Part shown: positions 32,375 to 38,747 of the stretch, piece after piece | How the letters are laid out: each line of letters starts with the position of its first letter | Position numbering within the stretch: position 1 is the first letter of the stretch | Origin: Sphaerisporangium sp. | GTDB taxonomy: Bacteria; Actinomycetota; Actinomycetes; Streptosporangiales; Streptosporangiaceae | Assembly: GCA_025964675.1 (NCBI GenBank) | Contig: JAOPYI010000133.1 | Coordinates: 1-38,747, forward strand | DNA: 38,747 nucleotides | Direction: 5' to 3' | Translations under genes and position numbers: made by a program | Notes under the pieces: model-generated | Databases searched by the model: none | What the model saw: only the letters and a program-made list of their open reading frames with translations | Told to the model about the DNA's origin: nothing

Positions 32375-33781
32375 CTAACTTTCGTAGATCATTTCATGCG
32401 ATGATTCAAGAGCGGACGGGAGGTAGAGGACGAAGCGCGCGCCGCGGGGGCTGTCCTCGATGCGGAGGGTGCCCCCGGTGGCCTCGGCGATCTGCCGGGC
32501 GATCGGCAGCCCCAACCCGGTGCCTCCCGCGTCCTTGTTGCGGCTCGCGTCCAGCCGGGTGAATCGCTGGAAGACCAGCTCGCGCTTGTCCGGATCGATG
32601 CCGGCCCCGTCGTCGATGATCTCCAGCACCGCAGCGCCATGCGGGAAGCGTCGACCGACGGGATCGCCGCCCGGCTCATGCCGTACGGTGACGGTGATCG
32701 TGGTGTCGGCATGCCGTTCGGCATTGTCGAGGAGGTTGGTGACCAGTCGACACAGCCGCAACCGGTCGCCGATCACCGCAACGCCGGGCTCAAGCGAGCA
32801 TTCCACCCTCTTGATCATGTCGTGGCGGTTCCGGCATTCCGCGGCGACGACTTCGGCGAGGTCCACGGGGTCGTGTGCGCCCGGCATCCCGGAGTCCAGC
32901 CGTGCGATGATCAACAGGTCGGAGACGATCGCCTGTAGCCGGTCCAGGCCGCCTAGCACGGCTCGGCCGGTCCGGGGCCAGTCGTGATCCGGCGTGGCCA
33001 TCAGCGCGTCCTCCACCTCGGCGCGTATGGCGGTGATCGGGCTGCGCAGGTCGTGGGAGGCGTCGGAGGCGAACCGGCGCTGCTGTTCCATCGCGGCCTG
33101 TAGCCGGCTCAAGGTTTGGTTGACGCTGTCGGCCAGATCGTGGATCTCATCCTCGCTGGTTGGTACGGGCACCCTGCGGCTGGGGGAGATCTCGTTGATC
33201 TCGTCGAGTTCCGCTCGGATGGCGGTCACCGGCCTGAGAGATGCCTTGGAGATCCGGTGGCCGAGGTAGGTGACGGTCGCGGCGAGCACCACCGCGGATC
33301 CTCCCACCAGCGCTGCCAGCCGCGGATCGACCCATGGGGGGACTACTGGGGAGGCGCTGTAGACGATCCAGTTCTCACCTGCGCGGTGGGCCCACTGCGC
33401 GACCACGATGTCGCATTCGCCAGGCGGGAAGACCCCCTCGCATCCGACGGAGGTCACGCTGTTCTTGCCATTGGGAGTGAACGTCGCCATGGCCTGCTTG
33501 CCCCGTAGTTCCCCGGTCGAGGCGACGACCTGACCCCGTGAGTCGACAACCTGGATGTGGCGGAACTGGCGCCCGGCGAGAGGATAGCCCAGCTGGCCCC
33601 GCTCTACTGAGAGGGCCACGCGGCCGCCGTTCGCTGCGATCTCCTCGGTGAGCTCGTTGGTAGCGAGACTTCTGACGGCGATCAAGAGCAACGTGGCGAG
33701 CAACGCAGTGAGCAGGGTCGCCACCACGCCGGCGAACAGAGTGATGCGCGTTGTGACAGCCAGTCGATGTCGCGGGCTCAT
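32375..33781 (-). CDS. orphan sensor histidine kinase (OmpR/EnvZ-like class)
   Basis: A 468-residue kinase with two membrane spans (about 12-37 and 158-180) around an external sensor of about 120 residues. The sensor has a Cys pair (SVGCEGVFPPGECD) that may form a disulfide. HAMP follows (SLRPVTAIRAELDEIN...), then the phosphoacceptor His243 in FASDASHDLRSPITAIRAE. The ATPase motifs are LVTNLLDNAERHA, IDDGAGID, FTRLDASRNKDAGGTGLGL. ATG 33781 has GGGGG upstream. No response regulator lies next to it, which is unusual for this class. It lies 178 bp after the LacI gene on the same strand; TAAAAT near 33905 is a possible -10 box. Position inside the glucan locus suggests a linked signal (inference). 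Confidence 0.9.
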   Translation of the reverse strand: MSPRHRLAVTTRITLFAGVVATLLTALLATLLLIAVRSLATNELTEEIAANGGRVALSVERGQLGYPLAGRQFRHIQVVDSRGQVVASTGELRGKQAMATFTPNGKNSVTSVGCEGVFPPGECDIVVAQWAHRAGENWIVYSASPVVPPWVDPRLAALVGGSAVVLAATVTYLGHRISKASLRPVTAIRAELDEINEISPSRRVPVPTSEDEIHDLADSVNQTLSRLQAAMEQQRRFASDASHDLRSPITAIRAEVEDALMATPDHDWPRTGRAVLGGLDRLQAIVSDLLIIARLDSGMPGAHDPVDLAEVVAAECRNRHDMIKRVECSLEPGVAVIGDRLRLCRLVTNLLDNAERHADTTITVTVRHEPGGDPVGRRFPHGAAVLEIIDDGAGIDPDKRELVFQRFTRLDASRNKDAGGTGLGLPIARQIAEATGGTLRIEDSPRGARFVLYLPSALESSHEMIYES

Positions 33782-33959
33782 CGTGCACCCCCGCTCTGAT
33801 TCCTTTGCAGGGAGTCAGGCCTGAGTTGGCGGCTGCGCTCGGCGGGGCGATATCGCGCCCGGATAGGCGACCCATGCCCCCAAGGATGGAACGCTCCACC
33901 ATATTTTACCTCATCCGCAAAGGCGGGACCGGGTAATGACCGGCCCGGGGTGAAGGAGC

Positions 33960-35012
33960 TCAGGCGGAGTCCCGGACCACCAGGGACGGCTCGAAGATGA
34001 CCGAGGTCACCGGCTGGTCCGGGTCGTCGACCTGTGCCAGCAGCATCCGCGCCATCTCGGCCGCCATGTCCTCCACGGGGTGGCGGATCGTCGTCAGCGG
34101 CGGCCGGCTCGCGGTCGCTGCGCTGCTGTCGTCGAAGCCGACGACGGCGACGTCGTCCGGCACGCGGCAGCCGTGGTGGCGCAGCACCGGCAGGGCGCCC
34201 TGGGCCATCAGGTCGTTGGCGACGAAGAGGCCGTCGATGCCGGGGTGCTCGCTCAGCAGCCGCTCCATCGCGGCCTCACCGCTGCCGAGGGTGAAGTTGC
34301 CCTCGGCGCAGGGGATGTACGGATAGCCGTGCGCGGCCATCGCGTCACGGAAGCCGGACAGGCGGTCCTGGCTGGCGGGCACGTTCAGCGGCCCGGCGAT
34401 GGTCGCGACGCGGCGGCAGCCGCGCGCCACCAGGTGGTCGGCCGCGAGCTTGGCCCCCGACCTGTGGGCGACGTCGACGTAGCTGATGGGGATCGGCTCG
34501 GCGGGCCGGGCGAACAGCACGGCGGGCAGCGACGCGTCGACCAGCAGCCGGGGAAGAGGGTCCTCCGCCTGGGTGGAGACGAGGACGGCGCCGTCGGCGT
34601 TCCCCTGCCTGAGGTACGCGATGACCTGCGCGCGGGCCTCGGCGGTCTCGGCGAACATCAGAATCGGGTGGATGCCGAGAGGCCGGAGGAAGCCGACGAC
34701 GCCGCTCGCCACGCGGCCGAAGAAGGGGTCGGCGAAGACCTGGCTGTGAAAGGGACTCTCCTCGCTCTCCTCGCCCGCGCCGGAGACCACCAGGGCGATG
34801 GCCCCGGTGCGGCGCGTGACGAGGGAGCGGGCCGCCCTGTTGGGGACGTAGCCGGTGTCGGCGATGGCGCGCCGGACCGTCTCCTGGATCGTGGGATCGA
34901 CGTTGCGGATCCCGTTGATGACGCGGGAGACGGTGGCGCGGGAGACACCCGCCGCGCGAGCCACGTCCTCCAGGGTGGGGGATGCCGACACCGGCGGGCG
35001 ACCTTGGCTCAT
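33960..35012 (-). CDS. LacI-family transcriptional repressor of the glucan locus
   Basis: A 350-residue LacI-family protein. The N-terminal HTH is TLEDVARAAGVSRATVSRVIN with the hinge helix at VPNRAARSL. The periplasmic-binding-like domain has IALVVSG, YVDVAHRSGAKLAADHLVARG, GLFVANDLMAQGAL and VAVVGFDDSSAA. ATG 35012 is chosen: TATAAA lies 6 nt upstream, so the mRNA may be leaderless, and the longer frame (to 35060) would run through the operator. The operator GGAGAGCGCTCTCC lies between -35 and -10, so it represses itself. It resembles CebR, whose box is TGGGAGCGCTCCCA. Its inducer is probably a short beta-glucan oligosaccharide. Confidence 0.92.
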   Translation of the reverse strand: MSQGRPPVSASPTLEDVARAAGVSRATVSRVINGIRNVDPTIQETVRRAIADTGYVPNRAARSLVTRRTGAIALVVSGAGEESEESPFHSQVFADPFFGRVASGVVGFLRPLGIHPILMFAETAEARAQVIAYLRQGNADGAVLVSTQAEDPLPRLLVDASLPAVLFARPAEPIPISYVDVAHRSGAKLAADHLVARGCRRVATIAGPLNVPASQDRLSGFRDAMAAHGYPYIPCAEGNFTLGSGEAAMERLLSEHPGIDGLFVANDLMAQGALPVLRHHGCRVPDDVAVVGFDDSSAATASRPPLTTIRHPVEDMAAEMARMLLAQVDDPDQPVTSVIFEPSLVVRDSA

Positions 35013-35018
35013 GTGGCT

Positions 35019-35048
35019 TTTATAGCATGGCGGGAGAGCGCTCTCCAA
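35019..35048 (-). promoter_or_regulatory. autoregulated promoter of the LacI gene with internal operator
   Basis: On the minus strand TTGGAG (35048-35043), an 18-bp spacer and TATAAA (35024-35019) form a promoter. The perfect palindrome GGAGAGCGCTCTCC at 35033-35046 overlaps the -35 end and fills most of the spacer. Bound repressor would exclude RNA polymerase. Confidence 0.75.
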
Positions 35049-35075
35049 AGTGTCCCGCACCCCGGCCCCGCGATG

Positions 35076-37535
35076 TCACACGGAGGTGACCGTGCCGGCC
35101 GACGTCACGGTGCCCAATGGTAGATCGTCGGCGGACCTCCCGGCCAGCACGGTGAAGCCCCCGCGCTCGGTCTCCCACGCGTGGTGCTCGGCGGACCAGT
35201 GCTGGAAAGCGCGTCCCGGCACCTCGACGGTGACCTCCACGCTCTCGCCGGGCCCCGCCTTGACCCGCGCGTACCCGGCGAGCCAGCGCGCCGGGCGAAG
35301 CACGCCGCTCTCGGGCCGGGTCAGGTACACCTGCACGACCTCGCCGCCCGCCCGCTCGCCCGTGTTGCGCAGCCGTACCTTCACCGGGAACGGACGGCCG
35401 GGCTCGACGCTGTCGGGCGCGACCACGCTCTCGTACGACCAGGTGGTGTATCCGAGTCCGTGGCCGAACCAGTAGGCGGGGCCGGTGTCCTCGCGTAGCC
35501 ACGCCCGGTAGCCGATGTTCAGGGCCTCGGCGTACTCCAGGATGCCGTCGACGGGCATGGTGCCGATGAGGGCCCGGTCGGCCCACGTGGTGGGCAGGCG
35601 CCCGCCGGGCTCCGACACGCCGAAAAGCACGTCCGCGAGGCCGCCTCCGTACTCCTGGCCGGGGAACCAGCTCAATAGCACCGCGGGCACCTCATCACGC
35701 CAGGGCATGGCGACAGGACCGCCCGCGTTGACCACCACGACGGTGTCGGGGTTGGCCGCCAGCACCGCGCGGACCAGAGCGTCCTGGTCGCCGGGCAGGG
35801 ACAGGTCCTCGCGGTCGAAGCCTTCGCTCTCCACCTCCTCGGTCGTGCCGACCACCACGATCGCGACGTCAGCTGCCCTCGCCAGCTCGACGGCGGCCGT
35901 GAACTCCTCCTCGGCGCTGAGGCGCGGAGAATCGGCGGCCAGCACCGAGGCGAGCCCGGTGTCGGGGTCGAGCCGCCGCCGGGCGACCAGCTCGACCTCC
36001 TGGCCCGCGGTGAGGGTGAGCGATGCGTGCCGGTAGGGCGGGGTGAGGCTCACGGTGGCCGGGTCGTCGGTGTCGCGCTCGACCTCCTCGTCGATCAGCG
36101 TGGTGCCGTCCGCCTCAAGGAGGACGTGGCCCCATCCGGCCACCGCCAGGCTCCAGACGCCGTCGACGTCGGGGCGCAGGCGGGCGCGGATCTCCACGGT
36201 GGCCGAGGCGTCGACGAGCGCGGTCTCAAGGACGCGCCCGGTCAGGCGGTGCTCGGAGTACATCTCCTCGCCCTCGGCCGACAGCAGCCGTACGAGCACG
36301 CCCGGCTCGCCGGTCAGCGGGTTGCGGGCGTTGCCGGGGTCGAGCGGCGTGGGGTTGGTCTCGATGCGCACGCCGGCGGCGTGGCCGACCTCGGCCCGTC
36401 CGGCGAGGGCCTCACGGACGCCCTCCAGGGGGGAGACGACGGAGACCGGGTAGACACCCGCGCTGCCGCCGCCCTGGATTCGCGGCACGGCGGCGTTGGG
36501 GCCGATCACCGCGACCCTGTGCAGCCGTCCTGAGTCCAGGGGGAGGACCGACCGCTCGTTGCGCAGCAGCACGGTACCGGCCACGACGGCCTCGCGCAGC
36601 AGCGCCCTGCTCTGCTCGTCGTTCGCGGGATGCAGGGCGTTGAGGTCGGAGGCCGGCTGGGTGGGCGGCGCGTCGTCCGCCGACAGCGCGCCCACGCGGG
36701 AGGCCAGGCGCAGCAGGCGCCGGACCTTCTCGTCGATCGCCTCCTCCGGCACCTGGCCTGCCCGTACGGCGGCGACGAGGGCGTCGCCCCAGGGTCCGCC
36801 GGGACCTGGCATTGCGAGGTCCTGCGAGGCCAGACCGGCCGCGACGGTGGAGCGTACCGCTCCCCAGTCGGAGATCACCATGCCGTCGAAGCCCCACTCG
36901 CCCTTCAAGGGCTCGGCGAGGAGGGGGTTCTCGGTCATGGTGGCGCCGTTCACCCCGTTGTAGGCGGCCATGACCACCCACACCCCCGCCTCGACGGCGG
37001 CCTCGAACGGCACTATGTACAACTCGCGCAGTGTCCGCTCGTCGACGCGCGCGTCGAGCGTGAGCCGGTCGGTCTCGGAGTCGTTGGCGACGTAGTGCTT
37101 GGCGGTCGCGGCGACGCCGCGCGACTGCACGCCCCGGATGTACGCCACGCCGAGCCGGGCGGTGAGCAGCGGGTCCTCGGAGTAGCACTCGAAGTGCCTG
37201 CCGCCGAGGGGCGAGCGGTGCAGGTTGATCGTCGGCGCCAGCAGGATGTCGACGCCCTTGCGCCGCGCCTCGGCCGCCACCAGCACGCCGAGCCGCTCCA
37301 CCAGGCCCTCGTCCCAGCTCGCGGCCAGCGCGGTGGGGGAGGGGAGGGTCAGGGAGGTGCTCCGCTCGTCCCAGCCCTGGCCCCGGACGCCGATCGGGCC
37401 GTCGGAGGTCACGATCGAACGCAGGCCGATGTCCGGCTCCGCGTGAGTGCGCCACGCGGTCGCCCCGGTGAGCAGCCTCACCTTTTGCTCAAGGTCGAGC
37501 TTCTGCACCACGTCATCGAACTGGTCGTCGGTCAC
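35076..37535 (-). CDS. GH3-family beta-glucosidase with PA14-like insert
   Basis: An 819-residue cytoplasmic enzyme with no signal peptide. The GH3 catalytic barrel has TLPSPTALAASWD, APTINLHRSPLGGRHFECYSEDP, KHYVAND and the nucleophile Asp223 in MVISDWGAVRS. The second domain (VAGTVLLRNERSVLPL...) holds an inserted PA14-like module (about 385-520, LRPDVDGVWSLAVAGWGHVLLEADG), followed by a C-terminal fibronectin-like domain (EVVQVYLTRPE). GTG at 37535 is chosen because AAGGA lies 6 nt upstream; the longer frame (to 37580) runs through the operator. It should cleave imported beta-gluco-oligosaccharides to glucose. The LacI gene follows 63 bp downstream with its own promoter. Confidence 0.93.
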   Translation of the reverse strand: MTDDQFDDVVQKLDLEQKVRLLTGATAWRTHAEPDIGLRSIVTSDGPIGVRGQGWDERSTSLTLPSPTALAASWDEGLVERLGVLVAAEARRKGVDILLAPTINLHRSPLGGRHFECYSEDPLLTARLGVAYIRGVQSRGVAATAKHYVANDSETDRLTLDARVDERTLRELYIVPFEAAVEAGVWVVMAAYNGVNGATMTENPLLAEPLKGEWGFDGMVISDWGAVRSTVAAGLASQDLAMPGPGGPWGDALVAAVRAGQVPEEAIDEKVRRLLRLASRVGALSADDAPPTQPASDLNALHPANDEQSRALLREAVVAGTVLLRNERSVLPLDSGRLHRVAVIGPNAAVPRIQGGGSAGVYPVSVVSPLEGVREALAGRAEVGHAAGVRIETNPTPLDPGNARNPLTGEPGVLVRLLSAEGEEMYSEHRLTGRVLETALVDASATVEIRARLRPDVDGVWSLAVAGWGHVLLEADGTTLIDEEVERDTDDPATVSLTPPYRHASLTLTAGQEVELVARRRLDPDTGLASVLAADSPRLSAEEEFTAAVELARAADVAIVVVGTTEEVESEGFDREDLSLPGDQDALVRAVLAANPDTVVVVNAGGPVAMPWRDEVPAVLLSWFPGQEYGGGLADVLFGVSEPGGRLPTTWADRALIGTMPVDGILEYAEALNIGYRAWLREDTGPAYWFGHGLGYTTWSYESVVAPDSVEPGRPFPVKVRLRNTGERAGGEVVQVYLTRPESGVLRPARWLAGYARVKAGPGESVEVTVEVPGRAFQHWSAEHHAWETERGGFTVLAGRSADDLPLGTVTSAGTVTSV

Positions 37536-37555
37536 TCTGGTTCCTTCCGGGGGTT

Positions 37556-37609
37556 GGAGAGCGCTCTCCCTCATGGCCAAAGATTCACCGTAGGGGGCGG
37601 GGATGTCAA
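37556..37609 (-). promoter_or_regulatory. promoter and LacI operator of the GH3 gene
   Basis: On the minus strand TTGACA (37609-37604), a 17-bp spacer and GAATCT (37586-37581) form a promoter. The perfect palindrome GGAGAGCGCTCTCC (37556-37569) lies downstream of it, 20 nt before the GTG start, over the early transcribed region. Confidence 0.8.
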
Positions 37610-37692
37610 TGGGCGGGCGAGGATATCGGGCGGGGAGCCGATCGGGTTACCGGTGCGTGAGCAGCACGTTTCGCCCTGGTTGCGGATGAGCC

Positions 37693-37742
37693 TTGACAGT
37701 ACTCGACGGGCGGGTGCACTCTCCATTCGGAGAGCGCTCTCC
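37693..37742 (+). promoter_or_regulatory. promoter and LacI operator of the GH16 gene
   Basis: TTGACA (37693-37698) with an 18-bp spacer to CACTCT (37717-37722), then the perfect palindrome GGAGAGCGCTCTCC (37729-37742) 6 bp after the -10. The geometry matches the promoter of the GH55-like gene. The -10 is weak. Confidence 0.75.
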
Positions 37743-37796
37743 CTCTGTTACCCCGTTGCCATCTCCGGCCGGCATCCCCCGTATCGAGGAGAGATC

Positions 37797-38747
37797 GTGC
37801 ATCCATCCCCCAGCCCAGGCACGTACAGGTTGGGCCTGCTCATCGCCGTTCTGGTCGCGCTGGTCGCGTCCGGCCTGGCGCTGACCGCCCCGGCCATGGC
37901 CGTCGACAGCCTTCTGTCGCAAGGGAAGCCGGCGACGGCCTCCTCATCTGAAGGCGCCGCCTGGAGCCCCTCCGGGGCCGTCGACGGAAACCTCACCGGC
38001 ACCCGCTGGGCCAGCGCCTTCAGCGACCCGCAGTGGCTCCAGGTCGACCTCGGGGCCACCGCGACGATCACCCAGGTGGTGCTGACCTGGGAGGCCGCGT
38101 ACGGCAAGGCTTTCAAGATCCAGGTGTCGCCTGACGGCTCCGCCTGGACCGACGTGTACTCCACCACCACCGGCACCGGAGGCGTGCAGACCCTGCCCGT
38201 CTCGGGGTCAGGCAGGTACGTGCGCATGTACGGCACGGCACGGGCGACCGGGTACGGCTACTCGCTGTGGGAGTTCCAGGTGTACGGCACGACGGGGTCG
38301 AATCCGTCGCCGACTCCGACCGTAACGCCCACCCCTCCCGGCAACTGGACCGACATCTGGAAGGACGACTTCGACGGAAACGCGGGAACCTCCCCGTCGG
38401 CGGCGAACTGGCTCCTGCGCACCGGCACCCAGTACCCGGGCGGCGCCGCGAACTGGGGGACCGGCGAGGTCGAGACCATGAGCGCCTCCACCGCCAACGT
38501 CTCCCTCGACGGCACCGGAAAGCTCGCCATCAAGGCCGTCAGGGACGGCGCCGGCAACTGGACCTCCGGGCGGGCCGAGACGCAGCGCACCGACTTCACC
38601 CCGCAGCCAGGCGAGCAGCTGAGGTTCACCGCGAAGCTCAAGCAGCCCGACGTGGCCAACGCCATGGGGTACTGGCCCGGCTTCCGCGCGACCGGCGCCG
38701 CCTACCGGGGCAACTACAACAACTGGCCGGGCGTCGGCGAGACCGAC
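37797..38747 (+). CDS. secreted GH16-family glucanase with discoidin module (partial, cut by window end)
   Basis: GTG 37797 (GAGGAGAG upstream) opens a frame that is still open at the last base, giving 317 residues. The signal peptide (1-35, ending PAMA) and one discoidin module (about 37-166) are near copies of those in the gene at 26033. After a Pro/Thr linker a beta-jelly-roll begins at WTDIWKDDFDGN (about 182) with WGTGEVETMSAS, SGRAETQRTDFTPQPG and YWPGFRATG, as in GH16 endo-beta-1,3-glucanases. The last residues, PGVGETD, are the start of the catalytic E-x-D-x-x-E motif, so the active site is split by the window edge. It should cut beta-1,3- or mixed-linkage glucan outside the cell. Confidence 0.88.
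   Translation, partial: MHPSPSPGTYRLGLLIAVLVALVASGLALTAPAMAVDSLLSQGKPATASSSEGAAWSPSGAVDGNLTGTRWASAFSDPQWLQVDLGATATITQVVLTWEAAYGKAFKIQVSPDGSAWTDVYSTTTGTGGVQTLPVSGSGRYVRMYGTARATGYGYSLWEFQVYGTTGSNPSPTPTVTPTPPGNWTDIWKDDFDGNAGTSPSAANWLLRTGTQYPGGAANWGTGEVETMSASTANVSLDGTGKLAIKAVRDGAGNWTSGRAETQRTDFTPQPGEQLRFTAKLKQPDVANAMGYWPGFRATGAAYRGNYNNWPGVGETD
37905..38289 (+). repeat. discoidin module, DNA-level copy 3
   Basis: Third copy of the module found twice at 26141-26949. It is more diverged (for example SPDGSAWTDVYS against SGDGSAWTDVYS) but keeps KAFKIQVS, YVRMYGT and GYGYSLWEFQVYGT. The signal peptide before it is also shared. Confidence 0.75.

Noticed and set aside
1-38747. tRNA, rRNA, riboswitch or attachment-site signals
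   Set aside because: No cloverleaf, conserved rRNA segment, known riboswitch core or integrase-linked repeat was recognised by eye; a covariance-model search could still find a small RNA.

Overview
The window is chromosomal DNA of a high-GC actinomycete. Third codon positions are almost all G or C, GTG starts are common, several genes have TAnnnT boxes 6-7 bp before the start codon (leaderless style), and the gene content fits a Streptosporangiales-type soil bacterium. The genus is inference. No tRNA, rRNA, CRISPR array, transposase or integrase was seen.

Layout. 1-3900: the tail of an unknown gene, a candidate 28-residue membrane peptide, a PgeF/YfiH-type enzyme, a NarL-type two-component pair and a GNAT acetyltransferase. 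4100-6400: a b-heme membrane protein translationally coupled to a NuoF-like flavo-iron-sulfur protein with a fused ferredoxin. 6480-8700: an ECF sigma factor with its ZAS anti-sigma factor, divergent from a DUF4142 exported protein. 8840-17290: a lipid- or steroid-oxidation-like island with a GMC oxidoreductase, an alpha/beta hydrolase with Cys nucleophile, a large LAL regulator, and a divergent P450-ferredoxin pair. 17350-20090: two tandem paralogous lipoproteins, divergent from a secreted DUF1996 protein. 20280-25150: cytochrome bd oxidase (cydAB), an ABC exporter behind a MerR-type promoter, and a STAS anti-anti-sigma factor.

26030 to the end is a beta-glucan utilisation locus. It holds two secreted enzymes sharing the same signal peptide and discoidin modules (a GH55-like beta-helix protein and a GH16 protein cut by the window end), a sugar ABC importer (binding protein and two permeases, no ATPase), an orphan histidine kinase, a LacI repressor and a GH3 beta-glucosidase.

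Two regulons can be read directly. (1) The palindrome GGAGAGCGCTCTCC occurs four times perfectly and once with one mismatch. It lies just downstream of sigma70-like promoters before both secreted enzymes and the GH3 gene, and between -35 and -10 of the LacI gene itself. This predicts one sugar-released repressor for extracellular degradation, uptake and intracellular hydrolysis. (2) An ECF-type promoter, GAAC followed 17 bp later by CGTACC, precedes the DUF4142 gene, the lipoprotein pair and the DUF1996 gene. The resident ECF sigma factor is the natural candidate to read it, so these scattered exported proteins may form one envelope regulon.
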